Shown: in pieces, positions 43,129 to 53,531 of the stretch
How positions within the stretch are numbered: the stretch's first letter is position 1
Layout: each line of letters opens with the position of its first letter
Origin: Streptomyces sp. P3
Lineage (GTDB): Bacteria > Actinomycetota > Actinomycetes > Streptomycetales > Streptomycetaceae
Direction: 5' to 3'
DNA length: 64,000 bases
Assembly: GCF_003032475.1 (NCBI RefSeq)
Contig: NZ_CP028369.1
Coordinates: forward strand, 7,130,001 to 7,194,000
Notes under the pieces: model-generated
Told to the model about the DNA's origin: nothing
Seen by the model: only the letters and a program-made list of their open reading frames with translations
Database searches by the model: none
Program-made: the position numbers and the translations under genes

Positions 43129-43813
43129 TTCTAATTCTCCAGTTGCTAAGGCGGTGCGGCTTGCGCGCAGCCGATGGGGTTTGAAGCTGCTGAAATCGTG
43201 CCGCGCTGCGCGGCAGGGGCAGCGGATCACGGTGCCGACCCGGAAATTGATCAAGACAGCTAGTGACGTAATTGAGGTCACCCAGCCTTGTGCGCTGAGG
43301 TTGATGCCGATGAGCAGGCCACCCCGCAGCAGGTCAACTTCATTCCTGGGTGCACTCGGGATGCGATAGAAGCCAACCCCCTACGGCGCGGGGGAGGTGG
43401 GGATGCCGCTACGGGCTTCGCGGGACCTCGAGCGCCCACGGCACCTGTTCCATACGAGCTCTGCGGCAGCCCAGAGAGCTGACAGCCGCGCGACACTTTG
43501 AATTGACAGCCGTCTTGGCGATTCCTCTCGACGTAGGTGCAGGTTGTGGCGGTGGACCATCAATGATCCGGGGAAATGCCGGTTTGGCTAACTGGTGATC
43601 CCGCGCTATGTTGCTTCGCTTCGAACGGTCAACGTGCCGGAGCGTGCCTGCGCGTGCGCGTGCGAACCATCACCGTGCAAGCGATTTGGGCCATCAGGCC
43701 CATACCGGCCACGTCGGGCCAACCGCGAGAACGACGGAGCCCTGGGCTTCTTCCCGCTCAGTAGGATCACCGGCAGAGCGGGGCGGGAGGCGCACGGGGT
43801 GGGGAGAAGCGGT
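43129..43813. other. Gene-poor region upstream of the NO VEIN-like gene
   Basis: About 685 bp without a supported gene; the frame of the large downstream gene is open back to 43595 but lacks a ribosome site there. It contains the first copy of a 46-bp repeat (43701-43746) whose second copy lies after the large gene. Confidence 0.45.
43701..43746 (+). repeat. Imperfect direct repeat flanking the NO VEIN-like gene, left copy
   Basis: Shares GCGAGAACGACGGAGCCCT and the flanking CATAC-CCGGC and GGCCA blocks with 49369-49416 in the same orientation, 5.7 kb apart. Confidence 0.7.
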
Positions 43814-46800
43814 ATGGCTACGGGGGGCCGGCGACCGTCGGCGGAGCGTGTGCGGCAGCGCCGGTCGGCCGCCGTGCGCAGGCGGGTGCACGAGAAGGCG
43901 CTGGTCGAGGTGCGCGGCTGTCTGCGGGACTGGGACGACGGCCGTGACGCGGCCCGAGAGGCCAAGGCCGTGGCCGAGACGATCATCGCGCCCGAGTACG
44001 AGGGCCGGGTGCTCATCGAGTTGTTGCAGAACGCGCACGACGCGCACCCGGCCAGAGCCACCGACGGACGTATCGAGATCCGCCTGGACGAGGACGAGGG
44101 TGAGCACGGCACCCTCTATGTGGCCAATCGCGGCAAGCCGTTCGGCGGCAAGAACTTCAAGGACCTTTGCAGCATCGCCCTTTCCAGCAAGCGTGCCGAC
44201 GCTGGGATCGGCCACAAGGGCGTCGGTTTCAAGAGCGTGCTGCACCTGTGCGACGCGCCCGAGGTCTACAGCGTGGCCAGGGAGGGGTCTCGGCTCCTCG
44301 ACGGGTTCACCTTCCGGTTCGCCCGGCTCGACGACTACGACGCGCTCGCCCGGGAGGTGGCGCCCGAACGCGCGGGTTTCGCTGACTACTTGAAGGAGAA
44401 CCTGCTCACGCTGAAGGTGCCGGTCTTCCTGGAGGAGGCACCGCAGACCGTCCAAGGCTTCGCGCGCCGGGGCTTTGTCACCGTCGTCCGTCTGCCGCTG
44501 AAGTCGGCCGACGCGTGCTCGGCCGCCGGGGCGCAGGTGCGGGAACTCATGGACGACAACGCCCCGTTCGAGCTGTTTCTCGACCGGTTGGAACGTGTCC
44601 GGTTGGAGTGGCGGGCTGCGGGGGAGACCCGGCGCAGGGTGTATGACCGTCAGGTGGAGGTGCTGCACCACGCCCGTGGCCTGAAGGTGCAGCAGGTCAC
44701 CTTGCGTCGGCGGATGCGTCTGATCGTCATCTGCGGGAAGGCCGACCCGGACCGCGCCCGGGAGGCGCTCGCCGCGTCGATCGAGAAGAGCGGGATGCGA
44801 CGCGACTGGATGGCCTGGGAGAAGAAGGCCGAGGTACGCGTCGCCGTACCGGTCGCCGATCCCCTACGGGACGGGCGGCTCTACGCCTTCCTGCCGATGG
44901 GCGAGCAGATCCCGGCGCCCGTGCGCGGCTATGTCCACGCACCGTTCTTCGCGGAGATGAACCGTCGTTCGTTCAACGAGGCGGTGCCGTGGAACGGCCT
45001 GCTGCTCGACACAGTGGCTGAGGTGTGCGCCCGGGCGGTGCTCGCAGCGGCGGATGGGCGGGCATCGATTCCGCCTGGCGCGCTCGTCGACCTGATGTGC
45101 TGGCAGCCCAAGGCACTGGCGCGGCTGACGTCTGCCTTCCAACGGCTAGACCATGGCATCGCCCACGTGCCGTTCATCCCGGTGATCGGAACGACACCCG
45201 GGGCTCGCACCTCCCTGCACCGTGCCCTTCTGTGGGAGGGGAAGATCGGCTCCACGATCTTCACCCCGCACGCTGTCGCCGCCACGGGGGTCATGGATCT
45301 CCTCGATCCGCATCTGCACCCCATTCGGTTGCGGCGGCTGGCGTCCCTGGCCAGGAGCGCGGGCACGCGCCTCGAACCCCCCACAGAGCGCCTCGCGTCG
45401 TGGGCGGAAGGGCTCGCCGGGGCCGCCGTTCGTGACACCTTTGATCCCGGATGGTGGGCGGACTTCTACTACGACCTCTCCCAGGCGTTCCCCGACGGCT
45501 CGGCCCTGACCGGCAAGCGGATCGTCATTACTTCCAGGTCGACGACGGCACCGGCCGGCGCGGACGGCGTCTTCTTCGACCGCGACACTCCGCAGGGCGG
45601 CTCCCTGCCGACCCTGCCCGACGGCCTGTCCGACCGCCTGCACTTCGTGCACGAGGGCATCGCCTGGTCAGGCAAGGGCCGCAAGCGCAGAGCCCAGGGC
45701 CGCAAGTGGCTCAGGACCGCGAACCTCGTCCATGACTACGGCGCCGACCGGGTGCTCGCGGTCGTCGCAGCCGCACTGAGCGCGGACAGCGAGGACAACG
45801 GCGTACGCCTGGCCTGCCTCCGCTACGCCTGCGCGGTCTCCCACGCTCTGGAGACGGAGGGCCGCAGGGCTCCCTTCCTGGGGGATCTCCACGTACTGAC
45901 CCGGGCCGGCTGGATCGACGCGAGCCGCGCCATGTTCGGGCCGGGATGGCCCGCCGAGCACTCCTCCGTCGACGACACCCTGACCCGATTCCTGGAGCGC
46001 GTCCGGGAACTGTCTCCCGTGCTCACCCAGACGGAAGGACGGCTCCTCGTCCGCCCCGACGAGCTGTGCGGCGACGCGATCCCCGTGGAGGCCATGCGGC
46101 GCTTCCTCGAACGGCACCACGTCGCTCATGGCCTCCGTCCCCGGAACGAGACCTTCCGCACGAGTGTCAGGGGAGACGCCCTCAACCGGCCCTCCCGTTT
46201 CTGGGCCCCGGACCGGCAGGATCTGCTGCCGCAGTGGCGGACGAGCGCCGAGCGCTGGCGGAACCGGCGTAGGGTCGGCTACATCAGCGTGGAGTACCAC
46301 TCACGCTCCCGTGCCGCGGCCATGCTGCCCGGTCAGGACGACTACGCCGCCTTCTCCGAGGAGGACCGCAGACTCTACGCGGAGCTCATCGTGCACGGCC
46401 TCGCCTTCGCCTGGGCCGACTCCGCACTGGAGATGCAGTTCGTACGCCACAGCGATCCCACCGGGACGCCCTGGCCCACTCCGCTGTCCGCCTTCCTCAC
46501 CCACGCACCGTGGATCCCGCAGACGGCTGCCCCGAGCGCCACCTCGGAGGGGACCGTGTTCGCCACCGCCGGCACGGCCTGGTGGTGGCACGGCACGCAG
46601 CCCCCGCCCCAGTTCCTCGGCGTGGTGCCGGCTTCCTTGCGCAGCAGGCGGTCCGCCAAGCTCGTGGCACGGCTCGGCCTGCTCGGCATCCGCTCCTGGG
46701 ACGATCCCGGCACCGCGCTCGACCGGCTCCGCCACCTGCCGGACCTGGTGCAGGCCAACGTCCACCTCAGGGAAGGAAGACTCGCGCACGAGATCGGACG

Positions 46801-49147
46801 GGAGTACGAGAAGGCGTGGGCGCAGCTGCTGCCGGCGGAGGGCGGGACGCGCACCGCCGACAGCGGGCAGCCCGCGGCGCCGCGCCGGTTGCTGGTGACC
46901 CGCGCTGGTGCCCTCGCCTCGCTGGACCCGGCGGAGACGGACGAGACGGTCTTCGTCCCGGATCCTGACGGGGCCCAGAACCGAGCCCTTCTGGACCGGG
47001 TCCTCGTGCCCGTGATCCCGGTACGGGACAGGGCACTGGGCGGCCGGGTCCACGCCTTCCTCCAACGGAGGACGACGTTCGATGTCCAGCGGTGCGGCGA
47101 GGCCGCGCACGACATCCAGGCCGACGGATTGCCCGTCCGTGATGCACCGCACGTGCCGTTGACGGAGTACGCGGGATCCTGGCTGCTCACCCTGGTCGCG
47201 GCCCTGGTGGAGTTCGACGAGGAACGAGCGTCCCGTCCGGAGCCCGTGGCTGCGGCCGACGTGGCCGGCCTACTGCATCGCTGCGACGTGACCGTGGCCG
47301 GCGAGGCCGTCCTCTGGATCGCCGGCCACCGCCTCACCGAGCACGGAGCGGACCGAGCCCTGCTGCACCCGCACCCAGACCGGCCCCGTGTGGTCGTCGT
47401 GCACAGCGAGCCGCGTACCGGCTGGCGAGTGCTCCGCACCGCCGCCCCCGCCGTGGCTGCCCTCATCGGCGCGCCCTACCTCGCAGACCTGCTGTGGAAG
47501 GCGCTAACCAAACTGGAGGAACGCGGCCTGAAGACCGACCACGTCCCGGAGGAGGATCTCACGGACGTCCTGGACCTGCGGCCGCACCAACTGCACGCCG
47601 TCCTCGCCGAGCGGGCGTCACAGCGTTCCGGCAGCGCGCGGCTGGTCCCCCTCCTCGCCTGCCTTGATCTCGACCTCGCGGAGCAACTGCGGCAACGCGC
47701 CGAGGACTTCTCCGACCGCGCCGCCCTCCTCACCTGGCTCACCGACCGGATCGGCGCACCGAACGCGGAACAGCTCATGCGGTTGCTGGAGGACGACGAC
47801 CGGGAACGGCAACTGAGCGCCATATCCGTGCCCCTGGCCGACGCCAACCGCGCATGGCGCGCCCTCGGCCTCCCGGAGATCGACAACAGGGACCGGCATG
47901 AACGGCATTTCGCGGCATGGCTTCAGCGGAACCGTCCCGCGCTCGCCGAGCGGATCAGGGACGCCTATAGGGACGTCCACCGGTCCGGACGGTCCCGGGC
48001 CGGGTACGTGAAGCTGCGCGACCTCTCCCTACTCGCGCCGGACCCGGCCTGGCACACGACGCTGTGGCATCTCTCCGACGAACTCCTCCAAGCCCACGCG
48101 GACGCCTGGCTGTTGAAACAGCTTCCCGCACCCTCGTCGACGTCACGCCCCCTGAGGCCACTGGCCGAGGTACGCGAGGCATCCAGCACAGCGGTGCACA
48201 AGCAGGTACCGCGGCTGCGGCAACTGATCGAGGAATGGGAGCGCCTCCATCCCGCAAGTCGCCCCACGGTGCTGCCCCCGGCCCAGGACGTCCTGCGGGA
48301 ACTGGACGGCGACGGCCTGCTGGACTTCGAAGTCTTGTCCGTGAAGGCGTTGATCGCCTGGCTTAGGGCTCGCGGCCACTGGCCCCAAGACATGCCTCTG
48401 TCGGACCGGCGCGCGGACCTCGGACTGGCCGCGACACGTCCCCCGGAGCCCGCGGGGAACACGGGCGGAGCCACGGGCGGAGGCCGAACCGGAGGGTCCG
48501 CACCCGGCCCCCATGTAGTGCTGAACGGCAGGCCCGTGTCGGCCCTGCCCGACGACCTGGCGGCGCTCGCCCGCGAGGTGGCCGCAGACCTCACGCCTGA
48601 GCAGCGGGCCACCTCGGCCACGTCCGCCACGGCGCTCGCGCCCCGTATTCCGCAGCCACGCACCTCGTCGTCGTCCGGTGCAAGGTCGCACAGCGGTTCG
48701 TACCAGGTCCCCGCGAGCGACCAGGACCGGACATTGGCCGTGGGCCTTGCGGGGGAGGCGGCGGTGGGCGCGTGGCTGCAAGAGCAGTTTGGGGTCGAAC
48801 CACAGGACTCATGGAAGTCCGGTCTGCGAGTCCACGGGCTCGCCGGCGCGCAGCCGGGAGACGACCGGCTCGGATACGACTTCCTCATCCACGACGGCGA
48901 CGCGACCTACCTCTACGAGGTCAAGGCATCCACCGGCGACAGTGGCGAGTTCATCCTCGGCGAGTCCGAGGTTCGACGCGCTTCTCGCCTGAAGTCGGAC
49001 GAGACGTACTTCATCGTGTACGTCTCTCACGTCCTCGACCGCGACCGTCGCAACATCACCGTCCTGCCCAACCCATTCGGCGCCCCCAACCTCGCTGGCT
49101 ACGAACTGGTCAGCACCCAGCTGAGGCTCCGATTCAACCATGGCTGA
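43814..49147 (+). CDS. NO VEIN/sacsin-like giant ATPase with C-terminal NOV_C (DUF3883) domain
   Basis: 1777 residues from ATG 43814, with GGGGAG seven bases upstream. N-terminal GHKL (Hsp90-like) ATPase: N-box LLQNAHDAHP (Asn73), NRGKPF around 105-110, and glycine box GIGHKGVGFKSVLHL (131-145). A very long middle region has no motif that I recognise. The last 130 residues form an NOV_C domain (LAGEAAVGAWLQEQFG, then GDDRLGYDFLIHDGDATYLYEVKAS), with the YDF...EVK pattern of a nuclease-like fold. The plant protein NO VEIN shares these two end domains. Many bacterial relatives sit in defence islands, as here, which suggests anti-phage sensing; the mechanism is unknown. Confidence 0.88.
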   Translation: MATGGRRPSAERVRQRRSAAVRRRVHEKALVEVRGCLRDWDDGRDAAREAKAVAETIIAPEYEGRVLIELLQNAHDAHPARATDGRIEIRLDEDEGEHGTLYVANRGKPFGGKNFKDLCSIALSSKRADAGIGHKGVGFKSVLHLCDAPEVYSVAREGSRLLDGFTFRFARLDDYDALAREVAPERAGFADYLKENLLTLKVPVFLEEAPQTVQGFARRGFVTVVRLPLKSADACSAAGAQVRELMDDNAPFELFLDRLERVRLEWRAAGETRRRVYDRQVEVLHHARGLKVQQVTLRRRMRLIVICGKADPDRAREALAASIEKSGMRRDWMAWEKKAEVRVAVPVADPLRDGRLYAFLPMGEQIPAPVRGYVHAPFFAEMNRRSFNEAVPWNGLLLDTVAEVCARAVLAAADGRASIPPGALVDLMCWQPKALARLTSAFQRLDHGIAHVPFIPVIGTTPGARTSLHRALLWEGKIGSTIFTPHAVAATGVMDLLDPHLHPIRLRRLASLARSAGTRLEPPTERLASWAEGLAGAAVRDTFDPGWWADFYYDLSQAFPDGSALTGKRIVITSRSTTAPAGADGVFFDRDTPQGGSLPTLPDGLSDRLHFVHEGIAWSGKGRKRRAQGRKWLRTANLVHDYGADRVLAVVAAALSADSEDNGVRLACLRYACAVSHALETEGRRAPFLGDLHVLTRAGWIDASRAMFGPGWPAEHSSVDDTLTRFLERVRELSPVLTQTEGRLLVRPDELCGDAIPVEAMRRFLERHHVAHGLRPRNETFRTSVRGDALNRPSRFWAPDRQDLLPQWRTSAERWRNRRRVGYISVEYHSRSRAAAMLPGQDDYAAFSEEDRRLYAELIVHGLAFAWADSALEMQFVRHSDPTGTPWPTPLSAFLTHAPWIPQTAAPSATSEGTVFATAGTAWWWHGTQPPPQFLGVVPASLRSRRSAKLVARLGLLGIRSWDDPGTALDRLRHLPDLVQANVHLREGRLAHEIGREYEKAWAQLLPAEGGTRTADSGQPAAPRRLLVTRAGALASLDPAETDETVFVPDPDGAQNRALLDRVLVPVIPVRDRALGGRVHAFLQRRTTFDVQRCGEAAHDIQADGLPVRDAPHVPLTEYAGSWLLTLVAALVEFDEERASRPEPVAAADVAGLLHRCDVTVAGEAVLWIAGHRLTEHGADRALLHPHPDRPRVVVVHSEPRTGWRVLRTAAPAVAALIGAPYLADLLWKALTKLEERGLKTDHVPEEDLTDVLDLRPHQLHAVLAERASQRSGSARLVPLLACLDLDLAEQLRQRAEDFSDRAALLTWLTDRIGAPNAEQLMRLLEDDDRERQLSAISVPLADANRAWRALGLPEIDNRDRHERHFAAWLQRNRPALAERIRDAYRDVHRSGRSRAGYVKLRDLSLLAPDPAWHTTLWHLSDELLQAHADAWLLKQLPAPSSTSRPLRPLAEVREASSTAVHKQVPRLRQLIEEWERLHPASRPTVLPPAQDVLRELDGDGLLDFEVLSVKALIAWLRARGHWPQDMPLSDRRADLGLAATRPPEPAGNTGGATGGGRTGGSAPGPHVVLNGRPVSALPDDLAALAREVAADLTPEQRATSATSATALAPRIPQPRTSSSSGARSHSGSYQVPASDQDRTLAVGLAGEAAVGAWLQEQFGVEPQDSWKSGLRVHGLAGAQPGDDRLGYDFLIHDGDATYLYEVKASTGDSGEFILGESEVRRASRLKSDETYFIVYVSHVLDRDRRNITVLPNPFGAPNLAGYELVSTQLRLRFNHG

Positions 49148-49272
49148 ATCAACAAGTTCGTGCCCGGCTGACTGTGGGACGACGGAGGTGGCTCGCTCCA
49201 TCCAGGCATGCCCGCCCTCGGTCCATATTGCCGCCGAGTTCCTCGAACACGCCCCTGACGTGGTGCTCACGA

Positions 49273-49366
49273 TTCCTCGATGGCCCAGTGCCCGCGAACG
49301 CGTTCCGCAAGGTCAGCAGCGTTCGCCTGGTGCACCGTCAGACTCGTGATCGCGTAGACGCGTTCG
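49273..49366 (-). pseudogene. Fragment of an ISAs1/IS4-type transposase
   Basis: The minus strand reads ERVYAITSLTVHQANAADLAERVRGHWAIEE, the conserved block before the C-terminal glutamate region of ISAs1-type transposases, then stops. The rest is absent. It directly adjoins the right 48-bp repeat. Confidence 0.75.
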
Positions 49367-49368
49367 GG

Positions 49369-49416
49369 CATACACCGGCAGGTTCAGGCCAGCCGCGAGA
49401 ACGACGGAGCCCTTGG
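49369..49416 (+). repeat. Imperfect direct repeat flanking the NO VEIN-like gene, right copy
   Basis: Matches 43701-43746, with GCGAGAACGACGGAGCCCT identical and small differences around it. It lies next to a transposase fragment, so both copies may be remains of one transposon family. Confidence 0.7.
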
Positions 49417-49456
49417 TGCGAATGCGAGGCTGGACATGCCCTTTCGTATGCCTGGG

Positions 49457-50770
49457 TCACGCATCGGGAGCGCCGTCGGCCTGTTGATTCCTGCGTCGTC
49501 GTCGTGGCGTTCGTTTGGGTTTCGGGATGTGACTGGGACGGGAGACGATGATCACATCGGTGATGTCGGGAAGCTTCAGGAGAGCGTTGCGGGTCGTGTC
49601 GTGTTCCTGGACGGAGGAGGACTCGTCGTATATGAAGACGGTCATCTGCCGGTAGGACGAGTTTCCGGCAAGGTAGCCGATGTAGTCATCGTAGATCTCC
49701 TTCTCGAAGGTCTTGAAATCGGCGGCCTTGCGCGCGTATTTGACCTCGATGAGCAGAGCGAGCGAAGGGATGCCGAAATCCGCGCGGTAAGTGCTGTGGC
49801 CGAGCCGCCGGAGGGTTTCTTCCTCGACGAGGTCGTCGAATACGGGCCGGAGCATGAGCCAGAGGATGTTCTGGATCTCGCGTTCCGAGGTGATGGGCCA
49901 CCTGATGGGGTTGTCGAGGTCGTCACCGTCGTAGCGCCATTGCCGCATCGCAGCCTCGAAACGGCTCAGGAGAACGCCTACATGGGTGCGGCTCAGGAGA
50001 GTCTCGTCGATGCTGGCGGTGACTATCTGGGCGGTTGCCTCAAGGAGTAGCGCTGCCCGAGGCGCGGTTGGCTGCCCTGTATCGGTCAGGAGGATGTCGC
50101 TGAGCAGCCGGGACTGCAGTCGCCGCAACTCGTCCTGGTCCGTGAGCGGTACGTCTCTGGCTGAGACGGTCAGCCAGTGAATGCAGGCAGCTTCTACCGG
50201 ATCGCGGATGCTGCGGGCGTCCACCGCAACGGCGGTTGTGGTGCCGAGGATGCGCCGGGCGTGTTCCTGGAAAAGGCTCAGGAGGATGTTGGCAGGGCGC
50301 AGCTTCGGGTCTTGGAGGACCTCGGCCAGCCATGTGCGGGCTCGCGGAGTGTCATCCTGCATTGAGTTGACGGCGAGCGCGAGTCCGATGATTTGTCCGG
50401 GGTCGTTGACGAAGGTGACCCCGTCGTCCTGGAAGGGGTTCTTCCGCATGAGGGCAGGCAGGCCGACGGTCAGGTGTTTCCGGGCGGCGGACTGGGAGGC
50501 GGCTGTTGAGGAGAACCCGGCGAGGCCGTAGCCGAGGACGGCCAGGCCGTGAGAGTGGGCGAAGCGGTGCTCGTTGTCGGCGAGCCATGCCGGCGCCAGG
50601 GGGTTGACGTCCCAGTCGAAGCTGAGGCGTCGTCGGCTCAGGATGTGATAGGCGAGCAGGCCGTCGAGGTTGCCGGGCGCGTTCGCGCGTCGGATGCATT
50701 CCTCCAGGCGGGCGGTCTGCGTGGCCAGCAGGTGTCCGGTGGGTGTGGCTCTTCCGGGTTCTTCGGTCAC
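49457..50770 (-). CDS. PD-(D/E)xK nuclease gene coupled to the Argonaute gene
   Basis: 437 residues from GTG 50770, which overlaps the Argonaute stop by the classical GTGA. The first 300 residues are helical without known motifs (DETLLSRTHVGVLLSRFEAAMRQW). The C-terminal domain has the PD-(D/E)xK signature: Asp331 in YRADFGIPSLALL and Glu342-x-Lys344 in IEVKYARKAADF. The protein ends in a basic tail (PKPKRTPRRRRRN). Long-B Argonautes, which lack slicer activity, are known to be encoded with a separate effector such as a nuclease; the tight coupling fits that scheme. Confidence 0.85.
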   Translation of the reverse strand: MTEEPGRATPTGHLLATQTARLEECIRRANAPGNLDGLLAYHILSRRRLSFDWDVNPLAPAWLADNEHRFAHSHGLAVLGYGLAGFSSTAASQSAARKHLTVGLPALMRKNPFQDDGVTFVNDPGQIIGLALAVNSMQDDTPRARTWLAEVLQDPKLRPANILLSLFQEHARRILGTTTAVAVDARSIRDPVEAACIHWLTVSARDVPLTDQDELRRLQSRLLSDILLTDTGQPTAPRAALLLEATAQIVTASIDETLLSRTHVGVLLSRFEAAMRQWRYDGDDLDNPIRWPITSEREIQNILWLMLRPVFDDLVEEETLRRLGHSTYRADFGIPSLALLIEVKYARKAADFKTFEKEIYDDYIGYLAGNSSYRQMTVFIYDESSSVQEHDTTRNALLKLPDITDVIIVSRPSHIPKPKRTPRRRRRNQQADGAPDA

Positions 50771-53035
50771 AGGAACCACCGGCTGGAGCGCAGCTTGGTG
50801 GCGACCGCGTCGGCGTTCCAGTTCCGCACGTGGCGCAGCTGTCCGAGCAACTCAGCGATCAGGTCTGAGTACAAGATCGTCACAGGAATGCGTGACGGGT
50901 ACATGCTCCGCCAGGACATCGCTGTGAACCGAAACGCCTGCCGTCCCAGGTATTCGATGTCAGTGAAGGTCGAATGGCGGTGGAGCTTGAGCAGAAGCGG
51001 CTTGGGGGCACCGTGCAGAGCGCTCTTGAGATCCATGGGTCCGCTGACAGCCACGAGCAGCTCACGCTGGCCGATGGGTACGGCATGGCCACGCTCCGGC
51101 ACATACTGCCCCTTGGCCCGGCCGCTGGCCCCCCGGTTCACTCCCGCGCTGGCCCGGTCGAACATGACCCAGTCGTGGTCGGTGCTCACGTGCACGAACG
51201 CGAACTCGACCCTGGCGTACGTCCGGGTAAGGCGCTCGACCAGCTCCTTGACCGCAGCGGCCTCAATGTCTTTGAGCGGTTTGAACACATGGAAGATAAG
51301 GCGCAGTTCGTCGCCCTTCTGCCAGGCGTTGCGGATCTTGATCGCGTCGATGCATTCTGTCAGGGAGCGCAGGAGTTCCCGGGGGTAGTCGTCGTAGTCG
51401 GCCTCCCGGGACGTGTTGGAGAGAAGGTAGTTGCCGTCTGCGCTGAACACGGTGGTGATGCCCACTACTCGTTCCGGCGCGGTGAGCCGGCTCTCTTTGA
51501 CGTGCGCGCTTCCGATGCCGATGACCAATTCGTGGGTGAGTGAGCGTGGAGCGGCGATCACGAAGGGGATTCCGCCCAGCTTGGCGTAACAGGCCAGGGC
51601 AATGCTGTTGAGCGGGTAGGCGAGCTTACTCAGTCGGACCGTTTCGATTCTCACGTCCTGGACGGGGACGCCCTGTCCCATGAAGGCTGATTTCGCCACA
51701 AGGTACGGGCTGTTGTCGCCCGTGAGATGAGCCTGATCCTCGCTGGTGATGACGATGGCCAGGTCGATGTCCCCGCTGAGCAGTGCCCTCCGGCACGCCT
51801 CGCGGTAAGCGTTGGCATCGGTCGTGGCCCCGTCGAAGGGGTGCAGGGAGACGTCACAGCCGGAAAGGTGATACTTGCGGATGAACCCGAGGCCGAACGT
51901 CCTTTCTCCTTGGATCCCGTGGAGGAACTTGAAAAGGAAGTTCTCGACGACACCTTTGTGCGCGCGGGGTGTGATGACGGCGATCCTCGGTTTCTTCTTC
52001 GCGAAGAATTCCACGTCGAACGGGCCGTATTCGTCCAGGCCGCGGTCGGGTGACCGGCTCGTCTTATCTCCGGCCTGGTCGAACTGGAACGTAAGTCCCG
52101 CTCACTTTCCTGCCGCTGCTCGACCCGACTGGCTGCTCGATGACCACGGACAGGTCACCGGCCACCTGTAGTTGGCCGAGTCGCTGCAAGCGGCCGGCAA
52201 TGCTGACCGCACCCTCGTAGCGGCCGAAGGCCCCGAGCAAATCGAACGTCTTCTGGTCCAGTTCCTTGAGAATCCTGGCGCTGTCGCCTCCGGCCAGGGC
52301 ACGGACCACGTCGTCGAAGGTCTCCCGTCGGCTCTCCAGCCACGCGTTGCTGGCAGAGATTCGGGTCACCCCGGGGGCATCGCGCAGTAGCAGGTCGGTG
52401 CCGTCGACGTGGTCGACAGCACCGACCGCCTGCCGGGCGGCGTGGTGATCCATGCGCGGGTCGGGTGTGCTCGCCGCGTCCTCGCTCAGCACGTAGCGCC
52501 CGCGCACGTCGAGGCCCTGGTGGATCAACTCGTCCACCGTCATGTCGATCTCGTAGCGGCTCTTCACCCCGACGATCACACCAGGGTGGTTCGAGGGACC
52601 GATGGTCCTGCTGTCCAGCCGGTATTCCGGATAGACGTGGAGCCTTCCGAGGGCCTCCTGACGCCGGCCGCGGACCGAAGGCTCAAGCAGATCCCTGCCC
52701 GCCAGGCGAGAGACGAACACCGGTGGGCTAAGCCGACGCACCTTGTACCCCCAGCCCAGCACCGACCGGAGCAACGCCTCCTGGACGAGACGCATGGTGA
52801 GGGACCGGTGATCGCGTGTCCGGAACGTTGTAGGCGTGCCGTAGACGTCGCTGTCGGCCTGCACGGGAATGCAGGCGATGCTTGTTCGTGTCTTGGCGAC
52901 CACGTGGCTGTCGCCAAGCTTGGCTCGGAGGTCAGCGAGTTGCTCGGGTGACTCGAATTCGATCAGCCCACCCTTGAACTCGTCCGCCGAAAAGCGGACC
53001 GGCAGGAAGTTAAAAGCCAGCACCGGCGGATTCAT
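50767..53035 (-). pseudogene. Long-B-type prokaryotic Argonaute, one frameshift
   Basis: Two frames (52064-53035 and 50767-52014) form one 755-residue protein if one base near 52090 is removed; the joined segment then reads SGTYFQFDQAGDKTSRSPDRGLDEYGPFDVEFF. The N-terminal part holds the N and reduced PAZ regions (PEYRLDSRTIGPS; VKSRYEIDMTVDELIHQGLDVRGRYVL). The MID region contains RIAVITPRAHKGVVENF. The PIWI domain ends FTAMSWRSMYPSRIPVTILYSDLIAELL. The strand expected to hold the first catalytic Asp reads ELVIGIGSAHV, so slicing is unlikely. It would be a guide-dependent sensor for the nuclease encoded next. Confidence 0.85.
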
Positions 53036-53531
53036 TCTGCCCCCTTGCGTCCAAGCCCCATTCCCTCCCCGGCATCGAGGCGGTTACACGTCACGGCACC
53101 TCGTCACCAAGGTGCCCTTCACGCTCAGAGCATTGTGGCACCGGGGTATGACAACGGGCGGGGAAGAGCCGCTTGACCGGATCAATCACGTGATGCCGGT
53201 CAGCCGTAATCGCCACAACCGGAGCTCTCCTTGAGTTCTCCGTGTGCCCGCGAGCCGCGCCCCTGCCCTTGGCGGACCGCCACCTCATCCTGCGAGCGAT
53301 ACGGAACGATCCGTGTTGGGTGAACCCTCCCCGAACCTGCGCTCGGCGGCATACGCTGGCCAGCCAGTGCCGCCGTGATCACCGGGAGCCCCGGGAGGCG
53401 CGGCGGGAGGAAGGACAGCAGGACCGGGGCAGGCCGCCCGCCTGTACGCAAGCACCGGGCACTGTACCGACGCCGTCTGGGAGTGCGTGCTGTGGCCGGG
53501 CAGGGCCGCGTCGCCCGGCAGGGGGAGGGCC
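53036..53531. other. Divergent promoter region between Argonaute and Dicer-like genes
   Basis: About 495 bp with no supported gene. It must carry promoters for the minus-strand Argonaute-nuclease pair and the plus-strand Dicer-like gene. I see no strong palindrome or repeat. Confidence 0.45.

Noticed and set aside
43595..43813. N-terminal extension of the NO VEIN-like protein to 43595
   Set aside because: The added residues are Cys/Pro/Arg-rich and contain the flanking repeat; GGGGAG before ATG 43814 fits better.
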